A stretch of DNA of 64,000 nt, taken from Agarivorans sp. Toyoura001 (GTDB taxonomy: Bacteria; Pseudomonadota; Gammaproteobacteria; Enterobacterales; Celerinatantimonadaceae). The stretch lies in the NCBI RefSeq assembly GCF_005405585.1, contig NZ_BJEQ01000001.1:124001-188000 (forward strand). The letters are read 5' to 3'. Position 1 is the first letter of the stretch, and the number at the start of each line of letters is the position of its first letter. Under the pieces are notes generated by a model. It was not told where the DNA came from. It made no database searches and was given only the letters and a program-made list of their open reading frames with translations. Below are positions 33,215-40,338 of the stretch, piece by piece. The position numbers were made by a program, and so were the translations under genes.

Positions 33215-33703
33215 ATGAGCACCACCATTTATTACTTAGAGCAAACTGATCCGACGCAAATAAAGGGCAAGACCCTTCCCTCAGAAATCACGGTGAGCGA
33301 AGTGACGAAGCATCAAGCTGAGAGTAGCTTGGCCTTTTACACCGAAGTAGGTAAACATTGGCAATGGACAGATAAGCTGAGTTGGAGCCAACAACAATGG
33401 CAAAATTACACTTCGGGTGAGCAGCTAAAAACCTATGCCGCCTATCTAGGATCTGAGTTTGTAGGATACTTTGAACTAGAAAAACACGCTGATAACAGCG
33501 TAGAAATTGCTTACTTTGGTTTAAGTAAAGCATTTTTAGGCAAAGGCTTAGGCGGGGGCTTATTAACCCGCTGTATAGAAACAGCCTGGCAATGGCCAAC
33601 CCACAGAGTATGGGTACATACTTGTGATTTAGACCACCCCAGCGCGCTGGCTAATTATAAAGCGCGAGGGATGAGCTTATATAAAACAGAGCAGGAAGAC
33701 TAA
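33215..33703 (+). CDS. GNAT family N-acetyltransferase
   Basis: A 162-residue cytoplasmic GNAT protein. Motif A is visible in AYFGLSKAFLGKGLGGGLLT (acetyl-CoA binding G-K-G-L-G), followed by motif B around DLDHPSALANYKARGM. The N-terminal part (about 35-70) is rich in Trp and Gln. Substrate unknown. Its last four bases overlap the end of the convergent Dyp peroxidase gene. Confidence 0.85.
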   Translation: MSTTIYYLEQTDPTQIKGKTLPSEITVSEVTKHQAESSLAFYTEVGKHWQWTDKLSWSQQQWQNYTSGEQLKTYAAYLGSEFVGYFELEKHADNSVEIAYFGLSKAFLGKGLGGGLLTRCIETAWQWPTHRVWVHTCDLDHPSALANYKARGMSLYKTEQED

Positions 33704-34575
33704 AACTGCAAGTAACTAAGATCGAGTTTTGCTCCGGCTACTGGTGGGCACCAGTAATAGGCTGTGCTTAATGGGCGGCTAAACTCAAACAAGCCGTCTT
33801 CAATGCCATCTTCACAGCCTAACATGCGTTTTAACTGCGCTTCAAAAGGGTAAAAGCTGTTAGCAAAACAGACAAAGTTTAATCCGCAGTCTTGCTGCTT
33901 AACCCATGGCAAGCTTCGGCGTAACATAAAGGCCTCAGGGCTAAAGCTTTCTTGCGCGGTACGACGAGTATGTGCAGACGGCGGAGACTCTGCAAACTCT
34001 ACGTTATCGCTTTTTCTGCGGCCTATTAAGTCATCTTGTTGCTTACTCGGTAAGCTATTGAAGTGTTTCATTTGATGTTGCCACTTTTGAACCGCTAACA
34101 TCGACGATCCCTCAACACCAGGCTCACCCGTTAACGCAACAACCGCTGCGGCATTATCTTCAGGGTTTTCAGTGCCATCTTCATAACCAGTTAAGTCTTT
34201 ACCGCCACGGTGACAAAAGCCCTCTACTTGCTCGTTCACACTAAATGTTGGGCATAACACTGCTAGCCACTCTTGTACTCTTAGCATCACTTCACCGGGA
34301 TCACTGCCACTAACCCTAAGCCATAAATCATCTTGATTGGCTGGGCTGGTGCGTTTTACGCCTTCAATGCTAATCGCACTTTTTAAACCAGGGATTTTGC
34401 TGCTGTTTAAGGCAAGTAAAGGTGCGCCAAAACCAATAACACTGTCGTCAGCATTATAAGTATCAACTAAAGATGCCAAGCACGCAGCTAATGATTGCTG
34501 CTCAACTAAGCTGAAACGTAAGAAGCTTGCATGGCTTTGTTCAGCCTTAAGAATAAGCGGTTGGATCAACGACAT
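33700..34575 (-). CDS. Dyp-type heme peroxidase
   Basis: A 291-residue cytoplasmic Dyp-type peroxidase. The family motif with the distal aspartate is in GGKDLTGYEDGTENP (about residue 145), and the proximal heme histidine is probably in PPSAHTRRTAQES. Conserved LMRRS/FMLRRSLPW and FVCFANSF follow. No Tat or Sec signal is seen, so it is likely cytosolic, like YfeX-type enzymes. A partner encapsulin gene is not present. Its native substrate is unknown. Confidence 0.88.
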   Translation of the reverse strand: MSLIQPLILKAEQSHASFLRFSLVEQQSLAACLASLVDTYNADDSVIGFGAPLLALNSSKIPGLKSAISIEGVKRTSPANQDDLWLRVSGSDPGEVMLRVQEWLAVLCPTFSVNEQVEGFCHRGGKDLTGYEDGTENPEDNAAAVVALTGEPGVEGSSMLAVQKWQHQMKHFNSLPSKQQDDLIGRRKSDNVEFAESPPSAHTRRTAQESFSPEAFMLRRSLPWVKQQDCGLNFVCFANSFYPFEAQLKRMLGCEDGIEDGLFEFSRPLSTAYYWCPPVAGAKLDLSYLQF

Positions 34576-34664
34576 AAATAACTCTCATTTAGCTTTCATT
34601 GCTAAGCAGTATAAGTAATTTTTGGCCGAAGTAATTTGATAAGAAGTAAATAAAACGATGAAAT

Positions 34665-34698
34665 GAAAAATGCCTGATGCTTTTCGCTATCAGGCATT
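34665..34698 (-). terminator. Terminator of micropeptide cassette 1
   Basis: AATGCCTGAT / ATCAGGCATT, a perfect 10-bp stem, followed on the minus strand by TTTTTC. The stem core TGCCTGA...TCAGGCA is shared with the terminator of cassette 2. Confidence 0.88.
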
Positions 34699-34797
34699 CT
34701 AATGCATTTGACTCATAGTGTTTCTCGCTCAGGTTACTATCACTCTTTCGCTACAGCGAAAGGCTAAGTGCTAAGCCCACATGTTCAAATGTGAGGA

Positions 34798-34893
34798 TTA
34801 ACGGTGTAGGTTGTTAGAATCAGTAGCTTTGTTGTAACCCGCAGCTTTAGTAAAATAGTAAGTGGTATATAAAGAACCGAAGTAATCAAACAT
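34798..34893 (-). CDS. Micropeptide 1 (31 residues) of a duplicated pair
   Basis: A 31-codon ORF with GGGAGA five bases before its ATG. The product begins MFDYFGSLYTTYYFTKA and ends in NNLHR. It is clearly paralogous to the 32-residue ORF at 35210-35308. Both are rich in Phe and Tyr at the N terminus, basic and polar later, and lack a standard hydrophobic membrane helix. The ORF lies at the 5' end of a unit with two CRP boxes upstream and a terminator about 100 bases downstream; a further hairpin (34745-34762) sits between. Conservation of sequence and arrangement in two copies argues that it is translated. I do not recognise the family. Confidence 0.72.
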   Translation of the reverse strand: MFDYFGSLYTTYYFTKAAGYNKATDSNNLHR

Positions 34894-34919
34894 AGTGTTT
34901 CTCCCAATAAAAATAAAAG

Positions 34920-34964
34920 TGTGAACCAAGTCACGAAACGAATAATAATGTGACACACATCACA
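34920..34964 (-). promoter_or_regulatory. Two CRP boxes upstream of micropeptide 1
   Basis: TGTGA-N6-TCACG at 34920-34935 and TGTGA-N6-TCACA at 34949-34964. The second is a perfect consensus, the first has one mismatch. Centres are 29 bases apart. The proximal box is only about 35 bases from the ATG, so a class II promoter would have to use the distal box, and the proximal box would then overlap or follow the -10 region. Confidence 0.8.
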
Positions 34965-35040
34965 TTGCAAGTTTATTTTAGAGTTTTTACTGAAATACCT
35001 AACAGAAAGGAGAAGAACATCGAGAGCTGGGAACCCACAT

Positions 35041-35074
35041 AAAAAATGCCTGAAAGAGCGAACTCATTCAGGCA
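35041..35074 (-). terminator. Terminator of micropeptide cassette 2
   Basis: TGCCTGAA / TTCAGGCA, an 8-bp stem extended inside by GAG-TTCG-CTC, followed on the minus strand by six T residues. Confidence 0.9.
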
Positions 35075-35099
35075 CTGGGTTTATCGTGATTCATTACAT

Positions 35100-35186
35100 T
35101 TATCTCTGTTGTCGTTTACCTTGCTCTAAGCATCCAAAACGAACATAAGCTAACAATGCTGAACCAATGATCGGATGAAGAACCAT
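35100..35186 (-). CDS. Possible second micropeptide (28 residues) of cassette 2
   Basis: A 28-codon ORF starting MVLHPIIGSALLAYVRF and ending in a basic tail (GKRQQR). AGGTGAG lies just upstream of its ATG. It follows micropeptide 2 by 23 bases and precedes the terminator. It has a short hydrophobic stretch (IIGSALLAYV). Cassette 1 has no equivalent ORF, so the evidence is only the ribosome binding site and context. Confidence 0.4.
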   Translation of the reverse strand: MVLHPIIGSALLAYVRFGCLEQGKRQQR

Positions 35187-35209
35187 ATACTCACCTATAA
35201 GTTAGTGGC

Positions 35210-35308
35210 TTAACGGTGAATATCTTTGCGAGTTTCGCAATAAAAGTTGTAATCATCAGCTTTCGTAAAATAATACGACGAGTAAAGTGCACCAAAGTAA
35301 TCAAACAT
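35210..35308 (-). CDS. Micropeptide 2 (32 residues) of a duplicated pair
   Basis: A 32-codon ORF with AGGAG seven bases before its ATG. The product begins MFDYFGALYSSYYFTKA and ends in KDIHR. Against micropeptide 1 the first 17 residues differ at only three positions (S/A, T/S, T/S), while the following part diverges and the HR end is kept. This pattern suggests selection on the N-terminal peptide. It is the first ORF in a unit with two CRP boxes upstream (35354-35397), a possible -10 (TTAAAT, about 35325-35330) and a terminator at 35041. Function unknown. Confidence 0.74.
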   Translation of the reverse strand: MFDYFGALYSSYYFTKADDYNFYCETRKDIHR

Positions 35309-35353
35309 AATCGTTCTCCTAAGTATTTAATATTGTTAATGACTTGAACTAAG

Positions 35354-35397
35354 TGTGAACCAAGTCACACCTCTAATTTAATGTGACGGGAATCACA
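35354..35397 (-). promoter_or_regulatory. Two CRP boxes upstream of micropeptide 2
   Basis: TGTGA-N6-TCACA at 35354-35369 and at 35382-35397, both perfect consensus matches, with centres 28 bases apart. The proximal box has the same N6 (ACCAAG) as its counterpart in cassette 1. It lies about 53 bases from the ATG, consistent with class II activation from around -41. Confidence 0.85.
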
Positions 35398-35549
35398 TTT
35401 CAAGTGACAATTTAGTTAAATACAAAACTCACTTAGATCTGCTGTTGAAAGCAGTTTCATGGCAAACGGTAAGCGATTTATTGCTAGTTATTTTTACTAG
35501 GCCATATAAATAACTATTCATCGACTGTCTCAAGCTAACGACAAAAACC

Positions 35550-35639
35550 TTAATTTTCAGCAATATAGCGATTTATTGCTAATGTAAGCTGCAATTTTTC
35601 TTCACAGTCACCGCAATATTGCTCTAAAGGCGCTAGGTT
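35550..35639 (-). pseudogene. Remnant of a TPR-protein gene (C-terminal end only)
   Basis: Reading leftward, 29 codons and a stop encode a piece with NLAPLEQYCGDCEEKLQL. This matches the end of the intact TPR protein at 36892-37341 (NLQRLEQYCGNCAEKLQL). There is no in-frame start codon before an upstream TGA, and the rest of the gene is missing. The lipoprotein gene at 35977 lies between the remnant and the intact copy. The remaining stretch 35640-35976 is AT-rich and holds no gene that I can see, only a small hairpin (GTGGCTT / AAGCCAC, 35938-35953). Confidence 0.72.
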
Positions 35640-35976
35640 ATGCTTTGGGTAATGACTGTAAAATCAAGTATAGCTCCCAACTTGGAGGTTTTTAGATTGT
35701 AATTATTGAATAGTTTTAGAAAGCTCATTGGTTACTTTTCATATGGGACAAAGACTTAAGCAAACAAGTTTTGATATGTTTCAATGAGGGATTTTAGCTG
35801 ACTTACGTTAATGAAAAAGTACATAAGCTACTTAGGCCTAAACAAGTGTATAACCTAACAATTTAGTCTAATACGTCGACTGACGTCTCGATAACATGAT
35901 AAATTGACAATAGTCATATTAACTAATATTCGTGTTCGTGGCTTTTAAGCCACTAAAATAAAAAGGATTTTAATAG

Positions 35977-36786
35977 ATGGTGAGATCGACCTTAACGGCT
36001 GCACTATTAGGACTGACATTAACTAGCTGTGCATCTGTACAGCAAGATACCCCTAAAAACGTATCGGAATCGCTGATTGGCATCTGGGCTATGTTACCGC
36101 TAAAAGGAGGAATTGCTAATGTTGTAGAATACTCAAAAGATGGTTCATCAACTCTATACCCATTTAACTGTGCTAATGACAACAAAGAACAACCTGAAGT
36201 ATCAACATATTCATTAAGTAATAACGATAAAACTATTCATCACCAGTCAGACAAAAACGAGTTTAAACTTGAGATATTGAGCTTGAATGAAAGGATGATG
36301 GAGCTTGAAATGCCTTTAGGTAATAAATCTTACAACTTTGCGTACTACCGAGTTAATAACGTCAAACCATTATGCGATTTATACAAAAAGTTTACTCCTT
36401 TCAATGCTTCGGAATTTACACCTCAGCTAATCCTGCCTGCACATTCAAAATTGGACCATCTTTTAGGCAAATGGTCGTCTCATTCATGGTTCAACGACGA
36501 CAAGTGGGTAATCGAAATCCTCAAAGATATTGACGGAAACTATATTCTAGAAAACACGGAGTCAACACACTTCACATACTTGTTTAACAATTTTAAGTGG
36601 CACAACGACGAGCTACGAATGTCAGCATATTCATACGCAACTGACCCTAAGCTATTCAAAGAAAAATATCACAAGTACAGACGCCCTTTATCTATCTCCT
36701 TCAATGAAGATCCAAGCAAATTAGACATCCACCTATATGAGCATGCTAGAAAATCTACAATAGTATTGCGAAAAATAGAGAAATAA
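35977..36786 (+). CDS. Lipoprotein of unknown function
   Basis: A 269-residue protein with a lipoprotein signal: hydrophobic TLTAALLGLTL then the lipobox LTSC (C18). The mature part contains two similar-looking halves, each starting with an IGIWAMLP- or LGKWSSHSW-like motif (about 34 and 163), suggesting a repeated lipocalin-like beta domain. No catalytic motif is seen. Codon use is more AT-rich than in its neighbours. With flanking TPR copies, this hints at insertion or local rearrangement. AAGGATTT lies upstream of the ATG. Confidence 0.75.
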   Translation: MVRSTLTAALLGLTLTSCASVQQDTPKNVSESLIGIWAMLPLKGGIANVVEYSKDGSSTLYPFNCANDNKEQPEVSTYSLSNNDKTIHHQSDKNEFKLEILSLNERMMELEMPLGNKSYNFAYYRVNNVKPLCDLYKKFTPFNASEFTPQLILPAHSKLDHLLGKWSSHSWFNDDKWVIEILKDIDGNYILENTESTHFTYLFNNFKWHNDELRMSAYSYATDPKLFKEKYHKYRRPLSISFNEDPSKLDIHLYEHARKSTIVLRKIEK

Positions 36787-36816
36787 AGCACCTACATATT
36801 TTGATTTTTGTATAAA

Positions 36817-36855
36817 GTAGTTGTTTGCTAGCGCTTTGATACGGCAAACAACTAC
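36817..36855. terminator. Shared hairpin between convergent genes
   Basis: GTAGTTGTTTGC / GCAAACAACTAC, a perfect 12-bp stem with a 15-base loop, between the ends of the lipoprotein gene and the TPR gene. No long T-run follows, but position and symmetry suit a bidirectional transcript end. Confidence 0.6.
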
Positions 36856-36891
36856 AAATTATACCAGTACACAACCTTTTTAACCCTCAGC

Positions 36892-37341
36892 CTAATCCTG
36901 CATTCTGAACTTACGGACAACTAACTCTAGCTGTAACTTTTCTGCGCAATTCCCACAATATTGCTCTAAACGTTGTAGATTTTGCTGAGCGCGCTGCGGC
37001 TGCTGCATACTCAAATACAGTTCACCCGAGTATTCCAGTGCCCCTAGATGTGAAGGTTTGATCGACAAGGCCTGTTGGTAGGCATACAAGGCTTGTGAAT
37101 ATTGGCCTAACTTACGCTGACTAAACCCCAGTAAATTCCAGGCATCTGCTGAGCGTCTGCCCTTTGAGCTTTGAAGATAACTTTGTAGCCAAGTACTTGC
37201 CGCACGATAGTCTTCCTGCGTAACAAGCTTCTCTACTTTTGCCAACGGTGATTTATCACTGCTGGATTCATAGCGCCCACTACCCGCTGCTAGCACTTGG
37301 GTGCTGATCAATAAACTCACGAACACTAATTGCCTAATCAT
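36892..37341 (-). CDS. Exported TPR-repeat protein
   Basis: A 149-residue periplasmic protein with a signal peptide (cleavage near VLA-AGS, residue 19). Two to three tetratricopeptide repeats follow; AWNLLGFSQRKLGQYSQALYAYQQALSIKP is a textbook TPR unit around 62-93. The C terminus has a Cys pair in QYCGNCAEKL. TPRs mediate protein contacts; the partner is unknown. A fragment of a second copy lies at 35550. pstS is downstream in the same orientation as read from the right. Confidence 0.85.
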   Translation of the reverse strand: MIRQLVFVSLLISTQVLAAGSGRYESSSDKSPLAKVEKLVTQEDYRAASTWLQSYLQSSKGRRSADAWNLLGFSQRKLGQYSQALYAYQQALSIKPSHLGALEYSGELYLSMQQPQRAQQNLQRLEQYCGNCAEKLQLELVVRKFRMQD

Positions 37342-37417
37342 ACCGCTCTCCCTCTGTTATTAAGATTAAGTACGATACGCACTAGCAAATGGATTGGTTT
37401 GTTGTTCCCTAAAACGC

Positions 37418-37443
37418 AAAAAACCCCGCCAAGGCGAGGGTTT
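37418..37443 (-). terminator. Terminator of pstS
   Basis: AAACCCCGCC / GGCGAGGGTTT stem with one bulged base and a 2-base apex. On the minus strand it is followed by TTTTTTG, 22 bases after the pstS stop. Confidence 0.88.
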
Positions 37444-37464
37444 GTAAATTAAGCGAGTCTCAAA

Positions 37465-38439
37465 TTATAGAGAGATGCCTAATTTTTCTAAGTCAGCCAT
37501 AACCACTTTTGAAGGTAGTGGTACGTAGCCGTCTTTAGCAACAATAGTTTGACCTGTTTTAGACAGAATCATTTTTAGGAACTCACGATCCATAGGTGCT
37601 AGAGGCTTGTTAGGGTGCTTGTTAACGTAAACGTATAAGAAGCGAGAAAGTGGGTATTTACCCGTAGCAGCGTTATCTAGGCTAGCTTCAATGTAGTCGT
37701 TACCTTTCTTAGCAAGAGCAACGGCTTTAACACCAGAGGTTTTGTAACCGATACCTGAGTAACCGATTGCGTTCAACGAAGAAGACACTGATTGAACCAC
37801 TGAAGCAGAACCAGGTTGCTCGTTTACAGTGTTCTTAAAGTCACCTTTACACAATGCTTTCTTCTTGAAGTAACCGTAAGTACCAGATACTGAGTTACGA
37901 CCGAACAATTGAATGTCTTTATCTGCCCACGAACCGTCTAGGCCAATTTGACCCCAGCGGTCGGCAACGCCATTCTCGCCACACTTAAGTGTAGAAGAGA
38001 AGATGGCGTCAACTTGAGCCAGGTTTAAACCTTCAATTGGGTTATCTTTATGTACAAATACTGCCAATGCGTCAATTGCTACGCGAACTGGAGTAGGCTT
38101 GTAGCCAAAACGTTTTTCAAAGGCTTCAACTTCTTTGCTCTTCATCTGACGGCTCATTGGGCCGAACTGAGAAGTACCTTCAGTGAGTGCTGGAGGAGCA
38201 GTAGAAGAACCAGCAGCTTGAATTTGAACGTTTACGTTAGGGTATTCACGTTTGAATTCTTCAGCCCACAAAGTCATCATGTTAGCTAAAGTATCAGAAC
38301 CTACAGAAGAAAGGTTACCAGAAATACCGGTGGTCTTTTTGTATTCCGGTAGAGTGGCATCCAGGCCAGCTGCAAGTACGGTAGTTGTTACCAATGAAGC
38401 AGAAATAGCTACTGCACTAAGCAATTTTTTAAATGTCAT
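37465..38439 (-). CDS. pstS: Phosphate-binding protein, PstS family
   Basis: A 324-residue periplasmic substrate-binding protein. The ATG at 38439 is correctly spaced from GGAG; an ATG 12 bases upstream overlaps that GGAG. A signal peptide ends near VLA-AGL. Phosphate-binding signatures are SSVGSDT near the N terminus, [11 protein letters not shown] with FGPMSRQMK, and [15 protein letters not shown]. It would deliver phosphate to PstC-PstA. It lies alone, about 21 kb from pstCAB, behind its own Pho box and before its own terminator. It belongs to a PstS subtype different from the short E. coli form, so another PstS gene may exist elsewhere. Confidence 0.92.
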   Translation of the reverse strand: MTFKKLLSAVAISASLVTTTVLAAGLDATLPEYKKTTGISGNLSSVGSDTLANMMTLWAEEFKREYPNVNVQIQAAGSSTAPPALTEGTSQFGPMSRQMKSKEVEAFEKRFGYKPTPVRVAIDALAVFVHKDNPIEGLNLAQVDAIFSSTLKCGENGVADRWGQIGLDGSWADKDIQLFGRNSVSGTYGYFKKKALCKGDFKNTVNEQPGSASVVQSVSSSLNAIGYSGIGYKTSGVKAVALAKKGNDYIEASLDNAATGKYPLSRFLYVYVNKHPNKPLAPMDREFLKMILSKTGQTIVAKDGYVPLPSKVVMADLEKLGISL

Positions 38440-38519
38440 CTTTATCTCCATAAATGACGCGTTGAGTTATTTTCGTCATGTAGTATTGGTGAATTCGATG
38501 ACAATTATATTTCTACTGT

Positions 38520-38537
38520 GTGACAGTTATATGTCAG
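38520..38537 (-). promoter_or_regulatory. Pho box upstream of pstS
   Basis: On the minus strand CTGACATATAACTGTCAC matches the Pho box consensus at 17 of 18 positions when degenerate bases are allowed. It lies about 80 bases upstream of the pstS start. Confidence 0.78.
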
Positions 38538-38649
38538 CCTCTTTTTTTCGTAAAAAAACTGTCTTTCTTTAAAGGCTTTCTATTTAACTCTTTGATTTTT
38601 AATCACTATTAAGTGGCAAATAATGGCGATTTTTTGGTATTTAGCGAAT

Positions 38650-38678
38650 CAAGCCCGGTAGTGAGGCTACCGGGCTTG
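38650..38678. terminator. Long GC-rich hairpin after the alginate lyase gene
   Basis: CAAGCCCGGTAG / CTACCGGGCTTG, a perfect 12-bp stem with a 5-base loop, four bases after the alginate lyase stop (read leftward). The T-run is short, so it may act mainly as an RNA end protector. Confidence 0.75.
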
Positions 38679-38682
38679 ATTA

Positions 38683-40137
38683 TTAAGGGTTGTAACCGTC
38701 GTGACTATTGTTCAATACGTAAAATGTAGCTTGAACATAATCATCATCATCACCCGATTTATTCTGATTATATACACCAGCTTTAAAGTACATATATTGG
38801 TCGGCATCATCATAGCTGCTGCTACTCATGTTGTAGCTCGCCGTTACTTGATCTTTGCCCTCTCGATAAATTGTTACATAAAGCATATTTGCAACTACTT
38901 TAATTCGGTAACTGAACTTCTCATCTAGTGCGATACCGTCTGCAGGGTTACTGGCATTGTCACTGCGGCTTCCTATCATCTCTACCCAATCGTCACTCGA
39001 TGCATTACGTGATTCATGTGCAAAGTAAATCGCACCATTTTGGTTATTAGGTAATTTTCGGTAATAAAGTCTAATGGGTTCGTCATCATTGGCGTGGATC
39101 TGTCCAATAATCACTCGACCTATCTGATAAGCATCACCTGTGGTGGTAACGTGGTTCACCGCCAAAGTGGCAAACAGTTCACCATTGACTCCACCTGCGG
39201 CAGTTTGCGCACTGGACGGCGCACTAGAAAACACCCAGTTGTTTTTATTTACGCCTTGGGTCTTAATGCTGGTATTGCCACGTCGCAACATTTCACGCAA
39301 TTCGGTACGTACATAGGTAGTATTGGCCGAGGTTTTATAACCGTAAATCGGGCTTTTAAATACCATGCCTCCATCTGCGCCAGTATAAAAGTACTCGTTG
39401 TTTTCATAGCCGTTATTGAGTTCTGATTCTTTAATTGAATCAGCAGTACCCGAGTTATCCGTATCGGTAGGAATGCTTAGGTACCAATCTTGGAGATCAA
39501 AGTTAGCCGATGGTGGCAACGAAGGATTAAGGTCTTCAACTGGCTCTGTCACTTCTTCGTCATTACAGCCCAAAGCGGTAATTTCAATCAAACTGTTCCA
39601 ATTGCTTTCTGAGTTTCCATTACCAGTAACTCGCAAGTATTGAATATCTTGATGCAAGGTATCACTGATGTCTATAAACTCTGGAGTGCCTGTAGCGTTG
39701 TCAGAGTTGCCACCAGTAACCACATCTTGCCAGGTGACATTGTCGGTTGAGATAGCCACATCGTAATACGTTGAACGCTCCGTATTGTTTAGCCAATAAA
39801 GACTCAGGCTATTAAGAATAGAAGGGCTGCTAAGGCTAAAAGTAATCTGTTTACCGATACCTTCTGAAGACCAACGTGAGTCACTGTCGATACTACCGTC
39901 TATCGCATTCTCAGGTCCAAAGCCCACTTTATGGGCGCCATCGTCACTGGCAAGCTTAAAGATCAAATCTTTAGGTGCACTGCAACTAGGATCTACCGGC
40001 TCGCCCGGCTCTTCTGGCACCGTCGGTTCATCAGGAACACTTGGTGTGGTGTTGCCTCCTCCCACTTCTGAAGAGCCTCCACAGCCGACAAGAGGTAAAC
40101 AGATGGCTATCGCTAAGGGGGTTACGTAAAGCTTCAT
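38683..40137 (-). CDS. Alginate lyase PL7 with N-terminal CBM32-like domain, lipoprotein
   Basis: A 484-residue surface or periplasmic lipoprotein (lipobox LVGC, C19) that should depolymerise alginate by beta-elimination. An acidic Pro/Glu linker is followed by an F5/8-type C (CBM32-like) domain at about 57-190 and the PL7 jelly-roll at about 212-482. The three PL7 signatures are present: RTELR (277-281), QIH (346-348) and YFKAGVYNQ (450-458). QIH, as opposed to QVH, is associated in the literature with G-containing or mixed substrates. No other alginate genes adjoin. The upstream region has no evident operator. Confidence 0.93.
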   Translation of the reverse strand: MKLYVTPLAIAICLPLVGCGGSSEVGGGNTTPSVPDEPTVPEEPGEPVDPSCSAPKDLIFKLASDDGAHKVGFGPENAIDGSIDSDSRWSSEGIGKQITFSLSSPSILNSLSLYWLNNTERSTYYDVAISTDNVTWQDVVTGGNSDNATGTPEFIDISDTLHQDIQYLRVTGNGNSESNWNSLIEITALGCNDEEVTEPVEDLNPSLPPSANFDLQDWYLSIPTDTDNSGTADSIKESELNNGYENNEYFYTGADGGMVFKSPIYGYKTSANTTYVRTELREMLRRGNTSIKTQGVNKNNWVFSSAPSSAQTAAGGVNGELFATLAVNHVTTTGDAYQIGRVIIGQIHANDDEPIRLYYRKLPNNQNGAIYFAHESRNASSDDWVEMIGSRSDNASNPADGIALDEKFSYRIKVVANMLYVTIYREGKDQVTASYNMSSSSYDDADQYMYFKAGVYNQNKSGDDDDYVQATFYVLNNSHDGYNP

Positions 40138-40239
40138 GCTTGAGGGTTATCCTAAAAACTCACTATTGTATTACAATACTAACTTTAGATATTTAGTTTA
40201 GCAATTAGCACACTTATTGAATTATCTATGTTGTGAGCT

Positions 40240-40270
40240 AAGCAAAAAAAACGAGCCTTTAAGCTCGTTT
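40240..40270 (-). terminator. Terminator of the MltF-like gene
   Basis: AAACGAGC / GCTCGTTT, an 8-bp stem with a 6-base loop, followed on the minus strand by a run of T residues (eight in all including the stem end). Confidence 0.92.
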
Positions 40271-40338
40271 ATTATCGCCCTATCTTTGGGCCTTTTGTGG
40301 GATTGGGTTATTTATAAAAGCAGATTGGAGAATTCTCT

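Noticed and set aside
34785-34970. 61-codon frame overlapping micropeptide 1 and its CRP boxes
   Set aside because: It runs through the operators and in another frame of a better-supported micropeptide with its own ribosome binding site.
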